39,857 nt of DNA. Origin: Clostridiaceae bacterium (GTDB lineage: Bacteria; Bacillota; Clostridia; Lachnospirales; Lachnospiraceae). A program made the position numbers and the translations under genes. Of the stretch, positions 1 to 8,166 are shown piece after piece; the stretch's first letter is position 1; the number at the start of each line of letters is the position of its first letter. Where the stretch lies: positions 1 to 39,857 of the forward strand of contig QXXC01000038.1 of assembly GCA_009911305.1 (NCBI GenBank), in the 5' to 3' direction. Below the pieces are notes generated by a model. It saw only the letters and a list, made by a program, of their open reading frames with translations, was not told where the DNA came from and did not search any database.

Positions 1-22
1 ATCGGTCGAGGGCTTAACCAGG
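1..22 (+). rRNA. rrl: 23S rRNA, 3' end only
   Basis: The first ~20 bases (ending GGTCGAGGGCTTAACCA) match the very conserved 3' terminus of bacterial 23S rRNA, which in Firmicutes ends in a GTCGAGGGCTT-ACCA string. Only this end is inside the window, so the identification rests on a short but characteristic string plus its position just before a tRNA block. No 5S gene follows before the first tRNA. Confidence 0.75.
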
Positions 23-79
23 AAGTAGGGAAGGTATGGATGGATTTCAATATGTGGTTTTGAGGGTACATACACATAA

Positions 80-153
80 GGCCCGATGGCTCAGTTGGTT
101 AGAGCGCCGCCCTGTCACGGCGGAGGTCGTGGGTTCGAGTCCCATTCGGGTCG
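80..153 (+). tRNA. tRNA-Asp (GTC)
   Basis: A full cloverleaf can be folded: acceptor GGCCCGA with TCGGGTC, D-arm GCTC/GAGC, anticodon loop CTGTCAC with anticodon GTC, T-loop TTCGAGT. The discriminator is G. CCA is not encoded, so the CCA-adding enzyme is needed. It is the first of seven tRNAs directly downstream of the 23S gene. Confidence 0.96.
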
Positions 154-203
154 TTATATTGATTCAGTTTAGCGGTAATCAATATGGTTCATTGAAAAAA
201 TCA

Positions 204-276
204 GGGGTCTTAGCTCAGCTGGGAGAGCATCTGCCTTACAAGCAGAGGGTCATAGGTTCGAGCCCTATAGGCCCCA
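204..276 (+). tRNA. tRNA-Val (TAC)
   Basis: The acceptor GGGGTCT pairs with AGGCCCC, the anticodon loop reads CTTACAA (anticodon TAC), and the T-loop is TTCGAGC. The discriminator is A and CCA is not encoded. Confidence 0.96.
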
Positions 277-293
277 TTCTTTTCAAATCAAGT

Positions 294-366
294 GCCGATG
301 TGGCTCAATTGGCAGAGCAGCTGATTTGTAATCAGCAGGTTATCGGTTCGAGTCCGATCATCGGCT
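294..366 (+). tRNA. tRNA-Thr (TGT)
   Basis: The acceptor GCCGATG pairs with CATCGGC. The anticodon stem GCTGA/TCAGC encloses the loop TTTGTAA, giving anticodon TGT. The discriminator is T, as is usual for bacterial tRNA-Thr. CCA is not encoded. Confidence 0.96.
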
Positions 367-370
367 TTAT

Positions 371-452
371 GGATGGGTTCCCGAGTGGCCAAAGGGGGCA
401 GACTGTAAATCTGTTGCGTCTCGCTTCGGTGGTTCGAATCCACCTCCATCCA
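371..452 (+). tRNA. tRNA-Tyr (GTA)
   Basis: This is a class II tRNA of 82 bases with a long variable arm (around GCGTCTCGCTTC). The acceptor GGATGGG pairs with TCCATCC, the anticodon loop is CTGTAAA with anticodon GTA, and the discriminator is A. CCA is not encoded. Confidence 0.96.
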
Positions 453-503
453 TTTATAAACAGTTATATTTTATCTGTTTATAGCATATAATAAAATAAA
501 TAC

Positions 504-577
<74 letters not shown>

Positions 578-649
578 TTTTTTATGTCTGGAAACAGGAT
601 TTCTGTTTGAGAGAGCACAGAACGGATGTTGGACAGGCATAAGAGACAA

Positions 650-722
<73 letters not shown>

Positions 723-741
723 TTTTCATTTTATATGAAAT

Positions 742-814
742 GGGATATTAGCTCAGTCGGTAGAGCACTTGACTTTTAATCAAGTTGTCCGGGGTTCGAA
801 TCCCCGATGTCTCA
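742..814 (+). tRNA. tRNA-Lys (TTT)
   Basis: The acceptor GGGATAT pairs with ATGTCTC, the anticodon loop is CTTTTAA with anticodon TTT, and the T-loop is TTCGAAT. It is the last tRNA of the block and is followed within ten bases by a strong terminator. Confidence 0.96.
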
Positions 815-822
815 TGCTTAAG

Positions 823-866
823 AAAATGCGGAAAACCTTTGCGCAGTAGGGGTTTTTCGCATTTTT
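823..866 (+). terminator. Rho-independent terminator of the rRNA/tRNA transcript
   Basis: The arms AAAATGCGGAAAACC (823-837) and GGTTTTTCGCATTTT (851-865) pair over 15 positions with one G-T pair and a 13-base loop; the 3' arm runs into T residues. It closes the 23S-tRNA transcript just before the promoter of the next gene. Confidence 0.88.
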
Positions 867-875
867 AAGTTGTTT

Positions 876-904
876 TTGACAGTGACAGTTTTAGCTGTTA
901 TAAT
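876..904 (+). promoter_or_regulatory. sigma-A type promoter for the MBL lipoprotein gene
   Basis: A consensus -35 TTGACA (876-881) and -10 TATAAT (899-904) are separated by exactly 17 bases. It starts ten bases after the tRNA terminator and reads into the gene at 964. Confidence 0.88.
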
Positions 905-963
905 CGGAAGGAGTATTGTGTTAAGCGGAGGCAGTATATTACCGGAAAGGAAATGGACGTTAC

Positions 964-1947
964 ATGACAGGCAGAGTAAACAAATATGTGAGATTATTTA
1001 TTTTGATTGGAAGCATCATCGCCTTTCTTATGATCGCAGGCTGCAGCAAGGCTGATACGGTGGGCGGCGCTGTAAAAGCCGTGGCATCTGCGGATCAGGA
1101 GGGAACAGAGGAGTCCCGGGAGGATTCTTATCTGGGCGGCGCAGAACTGCGGCTTTTAGATTCTGCGGACGGCGGGCAGAACCTTTCGTGCGTGCTCCGT
1201 ACCAGCGCGGGCAGCGTGATCGTGGTAGATGGCGGGCGGCCGGTGGATGATGCGCATCTGTCAGACGTGATTCGGTCTATGGGCGGCACGGTTTCAGCCT
1301 GGCTGATCACACACCCTCATGATGATCACATCGGGGCTCTGACGAATATTTTGAATCAGGATCCGATTCCGATAGAGATTGAGCATATCTATTATTCATT
1401 TCTTGATGAAGACGAGTATGAAAAGGGCGAGAATATGCAGCGGATGGGGAATCTTTGGAATCTTTTGGAGGCCTTTAAAAAAGTAGAGCCTGACAGGCTT
1501 CACACGCCGTTAGAGCCAGGATTTCAGTTTACAGTGGATGATGTGTCCATTACGGTTCTGAACGAGCCCTTTGCCTGCACGGAGAATACTTTTAATAACA
1601 GCTCTGTGGCGTATCGTCTGGATGTGAATGGAAAACGCATCCTGTTTCTCGGAGACATGGGCTGGCAGGCCGGAGAAAATTTTTTAAAGGTATGCAGCCC
1701 GGAGGATATAAAAGCAGATGTGGTTCAGATGTCGCATCACGGACAGGACGGGGTGGAGAAGGATGTCTATGAGGTCATAGCGCCTGAAATCTGCCTGTGG
1801 CCTACGCCTCAGTGGCTCTGGGACAACGAAAAGGACGGCGAGGCCGGAAAAGGCTCTTTTAAGACGCTGATTGTGCGCGGATGGATGGAGTCATTGGGCG
1901 TAAAGCGGAATTTGTGTATTAAAGACGGGGATCAGATTCTGAGATAG
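964..1947 (+). CDS. lipoprotein with metallo-beta-lactamase fold (ComEC C-terminal-like)
   Basis: The 327-residue product starts with a lipoprotein signal: basic residues, a hydrophobic stretch, then LMIAGC with the lipidated Cys at about 27. A metallo-beta-lactamase fold follows: the metal motif HPHDDH (117-122), a later FLGDMGW, and MSHHGQDG. This HxHxDH / GD / SHHG pattern is the one in the C-terminal hydrolase domain of ComEC and related free-standing proteins; the ComEC membrane channel is absent. I infer an extracytoplasmic, membrane-anchored phosphodiesterase or nuclease-like hydrolase, substrate unknown. The start has GGAAAGGAAA upstream with a longish spacing; an ATG at 953 gives only four codons and is discarded. 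It has its own consensus promoter and is followed 35 bases later by the next gene. Confidence 0.82.
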   Translation: MTGRVNKYVRLFILIGSIIAFLMIAGCSKADTVGGAVKAVASADQEGTEESREDSYLGGAELRLLDSADGGQNLSCVLRTSAGSVIVVDGGRPVDDAHLSDVIRSMGGTVSAWLITHPHDDHIGALTNILNQDPIPIEIEHIYYSFLDEDEYEKGENMQRMGNLWNLLEAFKKVEPDRLHTPLEPGFQFTVDDVSITVLNEPFACTENTFNNSSVAYRLDVNGKRILFLGDMGWQAGENFLKVCSPEDIKADVVQMSHHGQDGVEKDVYEVIAPEICLWPTPQWLWDNEKDGEAGKGSFKTLIVRGWMESLGVKRNLCIKDGDQILR

Positions 1948-1982
1948 AGGTTATACAAGACGGATCTGAGGGAGGAATCAGC

Positions 1983-3911
1983 ATGAAGCGGCGTTCTCTT
2001 TTAAAAGAAACGATGGTTTTGGCGCGTACGGGCGATAAAAAGGGCTTTGAGAGCTTTTATATTCTGACTGTGCAGGACACGTTTGGAAAGGCGTCCGCAT
2101 TGATGAAGGATGTGGAGAAAGCGCAGGAGCTTCTGATGGATATTTACCTGTCTCTTTACAGGCAGGCGCATACGCTGCCATTGGAGGAAGAGGATCTGAA
2201 CGATCGAATTGAGGAAGAGATCTATCATCAGGCTGAGAAATTTCTGGGATCCGATATGGGAAAGATTGATGGGGAGGCAGGGTATGAGACACTCAGTGAG
2301 GAGCGCGCGGTTGCGCTGTGGCTGAAGCTTGAGGATCTGGCCGGGCTTAACAGGGAGGAGCCGGAGGAGGAGAAGAATACCTGGATTTCATACGCATATG
2401 CGCTTCTCAAGGTATCGATCACGATCGGACTTCTGATCGTCACTGTGGCGCTGTTTTATAAGGGCTGGCAGCGCTTCATTGAGGGGGATCCCCATGCAGG
2501 AGAAGAGGCTTTAAGCACAAAGCTGGAGACGCTGGCTGAGACGGAGGCGGAAACAGAGGAGGAAATACCGCTCAGGGAGCCGGGCTGGGAGCAGAGTCCG
2601 GATCATAAGCTTTTTTATGTTACAAAAGAGGGCATCTTAGCGGACGGGCCGATCGCGCTCGGAAAGCAGATGCTGACATTTTCCCGCAATGGGGAGCTGA
2701 CGATGATTGGGCCGAACAGGGAGACACAGGAGAATGGGCGGCTCAGTTTTGACGAGACCGTTCGCTATGAGGTGAAAAACGGCGATATTTACATGACAGA
2801 TCCCGTGACAGGGGAGGAAAGGTGTGTAGTTCGGAACGGGCATGTGACGAGGGCAGATATACGGTGCGGGAAATTGTGGTATATCTGTGAGTACCAGGTT
2901 CCGAATACGAGTCAGGTAAAGACTACGGTTTACCGGGCGGATCCGGATGGGGCTTCCTCTGAGGAAATCTATACGACAAATGCGCATCTGCCTGCGGACG
3001 GATTTCAGATAACATCAGAGTGGATGTATTTTCTGTCAAACGGAACGCTGTTCAGAAGAAATTTAGAGGCTGAGCATATTGAGTTTATGGCCCAGGATGT
3101 GGAGTATTATTTTGCCTGGGAGGATACGGCGTATTTTATGAGGGATCGGACGCTGGAGTTCGTTTCTGAGGGGGAGGTTTATTCCGGCACGGAAGCGGGC
3201 TTCCAGATAGAAAGAACGGAGACTGGCTTTTTACTTCTGAATATGTTTGGGGAGGAGGCGCTGGAGGGAGGAACCGGGGAGGTTCAGGCCGGGGACAGGC
3301 TGTATTCTCTGGAGAACAGCATGATTGCCTCTGTGCGGCCGGCGCCCCGGAGAGTGAATGATGTGGAGTATTATATTGAGAAAGAGGGGCCGGAGCAACG
3401 GATCTATGTGAGAGATTCGGTCGGCTCGGCAATGATGGCCGTGCAGGAGGGCCTGTCCGTGGACGCGATCTGTATGGTGGAGGACTGGCTGTATTACAGC
3501 GCCAGGATTGCCCGGTACGGCGATGAGTGTGAGAGCCAGATTTACCGTGTGAATCTAAAAACTATGGATTTGGAGCAGGTGGGGACAAGCTTTAGAGGAT
3601 TTATGAAGAATCTCTATTATTTTGATAATATTCAGGCTATTTTGGGCGAATATATCCCATCCACAGCAGATCCGGCGCAGATCCACGGCTATATCGCAAA
3701 TGTCTCGGTAGAGACGATTGACATCCTGAACGATACGCCGGTGCGCCCGGAATATGATGGAAGCGATATGCTGGAGCTTGTGATGGCGGATCGGAATCAG
3801 GTGTACTGTCTGTACCACAGATGCAGCTACGACAGGGAGTCGGGCGCGATGATGTGGGAATCCACAGATGCCCTGGAATTTGAATTAAGCGGCTTTGGCA
3901 CAGGAGGCTGA
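1983..3911 (+). CDS. membrane protein: sigma-region-2-like N-terminus, one TM helix, large extracellular propeller-like domain
   Basis: 642 residues. The first ~65 residues (around ARTGDKKGFESFY ... VEKAQELLMDIYLSLYR) read like region 2 of ECF sigma factors (pattern GDxxAFexLY ... DxedAeelvqevfl.lyr), but no region 4 follows. After a linker comes one hydrophobic segment at about 137-159 and an acidic stalk. The ~460 remaining residues show repeated tyrosine/tryptophan-rich units (LWYICEYQV, WMYFLSNGTLF, WLYYSARIARYG) typical of beta-propeller-like DUF5050-type repeats. My inference is a cytoplasmic sigma-like domain tethered to an external sensing domain; function unknown. GGAGG lies 5-10 bases before the ATG. 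The gene ends 5 bases before the decarboxylase gene, so the two are cotranscribed. Confidence 0.72.
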   Translation: MKRRSLLKETMVLARTGDKKGFESFYILTVQDTFGKASALMKDVEKAQELLMDIYLSLYRQAHTLPLEEEDLNDRIEEEIYHQAEKFLGSDMGKIDGEAGYETLSEERAVALWLKLEDLAGLNREEPEEEKNTWISYAYALLKVSITIGLLIVTVALFYKGWQRFIEGDPHAGEEALSTKLETLAETEAETEEEIPLREPGWEQSPDHKLFYVTKEGILADGPIALGKQMLTFSRNGELTMIGPNRETQENGRLSFDETVRYEVKNGDIYMTDPVTGEERCVVRNGHVTRADIRCGKLWYICEYQVPNTSQVKTTVYRADPDGASSEEIYTTNAHLPADGFQITSEWMYFLSNGTLFRRNLEAEHIEFMAQDVEYYFAWEDTAYFMRDRTLEFVSEGEVYSGTEAGFQIERTETGFLLLNMFGEEALEGGTGEVQAGDRLYSLENSMIASVRPAPRRVNDVEYYIEKEGPEQRIYVRDSVGSAMMAVQEGLSVDAICMVEDWLYYSARIARYGDECESQIYRVNLKTMDLEQVGTSFRGFMKNLYYFDNIQAILGEYIPSTADPAQIHGYIANVSVETIDILNDTPVRPEYDGSDMLELVMADRNQVYCLYHRCSYDRESGAMMWESTDALEFELSGFGTGG

Positions 3912-3916
3912 GGGGG

Positions 3917-5413
3917 ATGTCGGGTATAAAAGAGGAGACGGGGCTTCTTGGGAGGCTTGAGAGATATGGTGAATCGGATGCCTATCCGTTCCACATGCCT
4001 GGGCACAAAAGACAGATCAAATGGGGGATAACTTCGTTTCCGAATCCGTTTTCTGTGGATATCACGGAGATTGAAGGGTTTGATAACCTGCACCGGCCGG
4101 AAGGGATCCTGCGCAGGGCTATGGAGCGGGCCGCCGGGATATACGGATCGGAAAAGACGTATTTTATGGTAAATGGAAGCACGGGCGGTATTTTGAGCGC
4201 TGTCTGCGGCCTGACGGAGCCGGGGGATACGATTCTGATGGCCAGGAACTGCCATAAGGCGGCTTATCACGCCGTGATGCTGAATCAGCTCCGTCCTGTG
4301 TATGTGTATCCGAAGCGGATTCCGGGGTGGGATATACAGGGGGGCGTTTCTGCCGCGGAGGTGGAGAGGCTTTTGTATCTGCATCAGGAGGAGGGCGTTT
4401 CTGCCGCGGAAAATAAAGGACAGGGGGGCGCGATAAGGGCTGTGTTTATCACGTCCCCTACGTATGACGGGATTGTTTCGGATATCAGGGGAATTGCAGA
4501 GGCGGCTCACCGTTACCGGATTCCGCTGATTGTGGATGAGGCCCACGGGGCGCATTTCCCCTTTGGGGAGAGCTTTCCGGAATCTGCGCTGGAATGCGGG
4601 GCGGATGTTGTGATCCAGAGCCTCCATAAGACGCTTCCGTCCCTGACGCAGACCGCGGTTCTGCATGTGAAGGGAAATCTGGCGGATGCCGGGGAGATTG
4701 AGCGGTATCTGTCCATCTTTCAGACCTCCAGCCCTTCGTATGTGTTTCTGGCGTCCATACAGAACTGTATGGAATTTATGGACGGAAGAGGCCGGGAGGA
4801 AATGTGTGATTTTGCGCAGCAGCTCGGGAGATGGATGAAACGGGCCGGCTCGCTTCACATGCTGCGGGTGCTGACCGACGAGGAATGCTGCCTGCAGAAG
4901 GGAGAAGCGAGAGATCCGTCCAAGATTCTTGTCTCGCCCGGGAGAAGCGGGCTTACAGGGACGCAGCTTTCAGAGATTTTGAGAGAGAGGTTCCATTTGG
5001 AGGCAGAGATGGCCTGCAGAGGTTATGTGCTTCTTATGACTTCCCTTATGGACAGCAGGGAGGGCCTGGAACGGCTCTGGGAGGCTTTGTGTGCAATAGA
5101 CAGAAAAGAACCGGGGAACGATGAAAAAATGGGTTCTGCGGGCATTACAGCGCGTCTGAACCGGGGATTGGAAAGAACAGGACAAACCAGACTGTCGGAT
5201 GCCTGGAGGGCAAAAAAAGAACGTATTTTTTATAAGGACGCCTGCGGGCGGATAAGCGGTAGCTTTATCACGGTTTACCCGCCGGGAATCCCGATGGCAG
5301 TTCCGGGAGAGCGGATTACAGTGGAAATGGCGGAATTAATCAGTGAAAGCAGGGAGCTGGGCCTTACGGTGGAAGGCGTGTCAGAGGATGGGAAGGTGGA
5401 GGTGGCGCTTTGA
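3917..5413 (+). CDS. Orn/Lys/Arg decarboxylase family PLP enzyme (YaaO/SpeA-like)
   Basis: 498 residues of the fold-type-I PLP decarboxylase family. Visible motifs are PFHMPGHK near the N-terminus, VNGSTGGI (cofactor phosphate site), VDEAHGAH (PLP-ring Asp), and SLHKTL with the probable Schiff-base Lys at 238. The length matches the short Bacillus YaaO/SpeA type rather than the ~715-residue inducible CadA/AdiA type with an N-terminal wing. It probably decarboxylates a basic amino acid (arginine or lysine) in polyamine or acid metabolism; the substrate cannot be fixed from sequence. AGGAGG at 3902-3907 supports the ATG at 3917 and overlaps the previous stop. In Bacillus subtilis yaaO also lies upstream of holB, with tmk, yaaQ and yaaR between them; those are absent here. 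Confidence 0.88.
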   Translation: MSGIKEETGLLGRLERYGESDAYPFHMPGHKRQIKWGITSFPNPFSVDITEIEGFDNLHRPEGILRRAMERAAGIYGSEKTYFMVNGSTGGILSAVCGLTEPGDTILMARNCHKAAYHAVMLNQLRPVYVYPKRIPGWDIQGGVSAAEVERLLYLHQEEGVSAAENKGQGGAIRAVFITSPTYDGIVSDIRGIAEAAHRYRIPLIVDEAHGAHFPFGESFPESALECGADVVIQSLHKTLPSLTQTAVLHVKGNLADAGEIERYLSIFQTSSPSYVFLASIQNCMEFMDGRGREEMCDFAQQLGRWMKRAGSLHMLRVLTDEECCLQKGEARDPSKILVSPGRSGLTGTQLSEILRERFHLEAEMACRGYVLLMTSLMDSREGLERLWEALCAIDRKEPGNDEKMGSAGITARLNRGLERTGQTRLSDAWRAKKERIFYKDACGRISGSFITVYPPGIPMAVPGERITVEMAELISESRELGLTVEGVSEDGKVEVAL

Positions 5414-5462
5414 GGGCATCCATTCTGGATGACATTCACCACTATGCATCTGTCTGATATTG

Positions 5463-5471
5463 TGTTATACT
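5463..5471 (+). promoter_or_regulatory. possible extended -10 promoter upstream of holB
   Basis: TGTTATACT matches an extended -10 (TGn + TATACT) about 45 bases before the holB start. No good -35 is visible. The 104-base gap after the decarboxylase gene is the only break in this run of genes, which fits a promoter here. Confidence 0.4.
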
Positions 5472-5517
5472 AACATGTGTTTGAAACATGCTCTGAGAAG
5501 CTAAATAGGGAGGAAGA

Positions 5518-6510
5518 ATGATGGCAGGGTTCCAGGATATTATCGGACATGAGATGGTAAAGGAGCATTTGCAGAAGGCAATTGAATACCACAGGGTTTC
5601 TCATGCCTATATATTATCAGGCGAAGAGGGGATGGGGAGAAAGACCCTGGCAAAGGCGTTTGCCATGACGCTCCTCTGCGAAAAGAGCGACAGGGAGCCC
5701 TGTATGAAGTGCCACTCCTGCCGGCAGATATTATCGGGAAATCATCCGGATGTCATATGGACGACGCATGAAAAGCCATCCAGCATCGGCGTGGACGATA
5801 TTCGGAGCCAGGTGAACGACACGGTGCATATAAAACCGTACAGCAGCGCGTACAAGCTTTATATTGTGGACGAGGCGGAGAAGATGACGGCGCAGGCGCA
5901 GAATGCCCTGCTTAAGACGATCGAGGAGCCGCCGTCCTATGCGGTTCTGATTCTTATGACCACGAATCAGGATTCCTTTCTGCCCACGATTCTTTCAAGG
6001 TGCATTCAGCTAAAGCTGCGGCCGTTAAAGGATCATGTGGTGAGCGGGTATCTCACGGAGACGATGGAGATTTCAGAGCAGAAGGCAGATATTTACGCGG
6101 CGTTTGCCAGAGGGAATCTGGGAAAGGCGATTTACCTGGCGACATCAGAGGAGTTTGCCCTGCTGTACAGGATGGTTTTGAACCTTTTAAAGAATATAAA
6201 GGACATGGATATAGCGATGCTTCTGGACTATATAAAAAGGCTGCAGGAGGATCAGCTTGATTTAGACGACTGCCTTGATTTTATGCAGCTCTGGTACCGC
6301 GATATCCTGATGTTTAAAGTGACCAGGGATATGAATTCGCTTGTATTTAAGGAGGAGTATTCAACCGTCAGCGGGCTTTGCCAGAAGAGCTCGTACGAGG
6401 GACTGGAGATGATATTAAAATCAATTGAAAAGGCAAAGCTCCGTCTGAAGGCCAATGTGAATAAGGAGCTGGCCCTGGAGCTTATGCTGCTCACAATGAA
6501 GGAGAATTGA
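5518..6510 (+). CDS. holB: DNA polymerase III delta' subunit
   Basis: 330 residues. The N-terminus (FQDIIGHEMVKEHLQKAI) and SHAYILSGEEGMGRKTLA give the AAA+ clamp-loader fold with a modified P-loop. Four cysteines in CEKSDREPCMKCHSC form the zinc module, then VDEAEKMTAQAQNALLKTIE and a SRC arginine-finger region follow. This is the delta' part of the clamp loader that opens the sliding clamp at the replication fork. The start could be either of two adjacent ATG codons (5518, 5521); GGGAGGAAG precedes both. ricT follows after 4 bases, in the conserved Firmicute order holB-ricT. Confidence 0.95.
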   Translation: MMAGFQDIIGHEMVKEHLQKAIEYHRVSHAYILSGEEGMGRKTLAKAFAMTLLCEKSDREPCMKCHSCRQILSGNHPDVIWTTHEKPSSIGVDDIRSQVNDTVHIKPYSSAYKLYIVDEAEKMTAQAQNALLKTIEEPPSYAVLILMTTNQDSFLPTILSRCIQLKLRPLKDHVVSGYLTETMEISEQKADIYAAFARGNLGKAIYLATSEEFALLYRMVLNLLKNIKDMDIAMLLDYIKRLQEDQLDLDDCLDFMQLWYRDILMFKVTRDMNSLVFKEEYSTVSGLCQKSSYEGLEMILKSIEKAKLRLKANVNKELALELMLLTMKEN

Positions 6511-6514
6511 TTGT

Positions 6515-7426
6515 ATGATAAAGGTTATCGGAGTCAGATTCCGGAGGGCCGGCAAGGTCTATTATTTTGATCCGGCCGATTTGGAGATTAAGGCCGGGGA
6601 TCATGTGATTGTGGAGACAGCGCGCGGGATTGAGTTCGGCGAGGTGGTCTTAGGCGCGCGCGAGGTAAATGAGGGGAAGGTTATCCAGCCGCTGAAGTCT
6701 GTGATCCGCATGGCGAATAAGAATGACGAGGAGATTGAGAGGCGGAACAAGGAGAAGGAAAAGGAAGCCTTTCAGATCTGCCTGCAGAAGATAAAAAAGC
6801 ATGAGCTGCAGATGAAGCTGATCGATGCGGAATATACGTTCGACAACAATAAGGTGCTGTTTTATTTCACCGCGGACGGGAGGATCGATTTCCGTGAGCT
6901 GGTGAAGGATCTGGCGTCGGTGTTCAAGACAAGGATTGAGCTGCGCCAGATCGGGGTCAGGGATGAGACGAAGATCATGGGGGGGATCGGTATCTGCGGA
7001 AGGGCGCTTTGCTGCCATTCCTATTTATCAGAGTTTATTCCGGTATCGATCAAGATGGCCAAGGAACAGAATCTGTCCCTAAACCCCACGAAGATCTCCG
7101 GCGTGTGCGGCAGACTGATGTGCTGCCTGAAAAATGAGGAGGAAACATACGAGGACTTAAACAGCCGGCTTCCGGGCATTGGGGACTATGTGACCACGGA
7201 TGACGGGCTTAAGGGAGAGGTTCACAGCGTGAGTGTCCTGCGCCAGCTTGTGAAGGTGGTAGTGACCGTGGATCGCGACGAGAAGGAGATCCGGGAATAT
7301 AAGGTCGAGCAGCTTAAATTCCGGCCAAAGCGCAGAAAGGAACGGGTGAACGTCAACGACGCGGAGCTGAAGGCGCTGGAGGCGCTTGAGAAGAGGGAAG
7401 GAAAGTCAAAACTCAATGACAATTGA
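6515..7426 (+). CDS. ricT: RicT/YaaT, PSP1 domain protein of the RicAFT complex
   Basis: 303 residues. The N-terminus (MIKVIGVRFRRAGKVYYF, IEFGEVV) and the rest match the PSP1/YaaT family. Conserved cysteines sit in GICGRALCC and GVCGRLMCC, the residues that bind iron-sulfur clusters in the Bacillus Ric proteins. In Bacillus, RicT with RicA and RicF stimulates RNase Y-dependent mRNA processing and affects sporulation and competence; that role is taken from the family. The C-terminal tail is rich in Lys/Glu. It lies 4 bases after holB and overlaps the following methyltransferase gene by 11 bases. Confidence 0.93.
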   Translation: MIKVIGVRFRRAGKVYYFDPADLEIKAGDHVIVETARGIEFGEVVLGAREVNEGKVIQPLKSVIRMANKNDEEIERRNKEKEKEAFQICLQKIKKHELQMKLIDAEYTFDNNKVLFYFTADGRIDFRELVKDLASVFKTRIELRQIGVRDETKIMGGIGICGRALCCHSYLSEFIPVSIKMAKEQNLSLNPTKISGVCGRLMCCLKNEEETYEDLNSRLPGIGDYVTTDDGLKGEVHSVSVLRQLVKVVVTVDRDEKEIREYKVEQLKFRPKRRKERVNVNDAELKALEALEKREGKSKLNDN

Positions 7427-8153
7427 TTTATACGAAGGAGAGCGCATCGACGAGCTGCACAGGAACGACTACCGCATCATTCAAAAGAAGGACGGCTTTT
7501 GCTTTGGCATGGACGCGGTTCTCCTGTCCGGGTTTGCCGCGGTAAGGGAGGGCGAGCGGGCGCTGGATCTGGGATGCGGGACGGGCATCATCCCGCTGCT
7601 TCTGGAGGCAAAGACCAGAGGCAGACATTTTACGGGCCTTGAGATTCAGAAAGAAATGGCGGATATGGCGGCCCGCAGTGTGCGGCTGAATGGGCTGGAG
7701 GATAAAATCGAAATTATAGAGGGCGACATCAAAGAGGCGGGCCGGATCTTCGGCGGGGCCTCTTTTGATGTCATTACTGCCAATCCGCCTTATATGAATG
7801 ACCGTCACGGCCTTAAAAATCCGGATCTCCCCAAGGCGATTGCGCGCCACGAGGTGCTCTGTACGCTTCAGGACGTGGTGAGGGAAGCCGCGAAGGCGTT
7901 AAGGCCCGGCGGGCGGTTTTATATGGTACACAGGCCCCGCCGTCTGATTGAGATTATCACAGAGCTGACCGGGCGGGGGCTGGAGCCGAAACGGCTCAAG
8001 TTTGTCCATCCGTTTGCAGACAGGGAGGCGAAGATGGTCTTAATTGAGGCTGCCAGGGGAGGCGGATCCTTTGTCAAGGTGGAAAAGCCTCTGATCGTGT
8101 TCCGGGAGCAGGGGATTTACACGGATGAGATCACTGAAATCTATGGATACTGA
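7416..8153 (+). CDS. tRNA1(Val) (adenine37-N6)-methyltransferase-like protein (YabB/TrmN6 family)
   Basis: About 245 residues. Class I SAM-dependent methyltransferase: DLGCGTGIIPLLL (SAM motif I), EIQKEM (acidic motif II), and ITANPPYMN, the NPPY motif of N6-adenine methyltransferases. The opening GERIDELHRNDYRIIQKKDGFCFGMDAVLL segment (split here as GERIDELHRND then YRIIQKKDGFCFGMDAVLL) is typical of the COG4123 family next to rsmI in Firmicutes. Probable target is A37 of a tRNA. I prefer the ATG at 7416, overlapping the ricT stop, with GGAAGGAAAG upstream; a TTG ten codons earlier is less likely. The yabA and yazA genes found around it in Bacillus are missing. Confidence 0.88.
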   Translation: MTIDLYEGERIDELHRNDYRIIQKKDGFCFGMDAVLLSGFAAVREGERALDLGCGTGIIPLLLEAKTRGRHFTGLEIQKEMADMAARSVRLNGLEDKIEIIEGDIKEAGRIFGGASFDVITANPPYMNDRHGLKNPDLPKAIARHEVLCTLQDVVREAAKALRPGGRFYMVHRPRRLIEIITELTGRGLEPKRLKFVHPFADREAKMVLIEAARGGGSFVKVEKPLIVFREQGIYTDEITEIYGY

Positions 8154-8166
8154 CAGGAAGGCCAAT

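Noticed and set aside
36..491. 151-residue reading frame across the first four tRNAs
   Set aside because: It runs through well-folded tRNA genes and has no ribosome binding site.
3827..4858. Long minus-strand frame opposite the decarboxylase gene
   Set aside because: Arg/Pro/His-rich shadow of a GC-biased coding strand; no family motif and the plus strand is a clear PLP enzyme.
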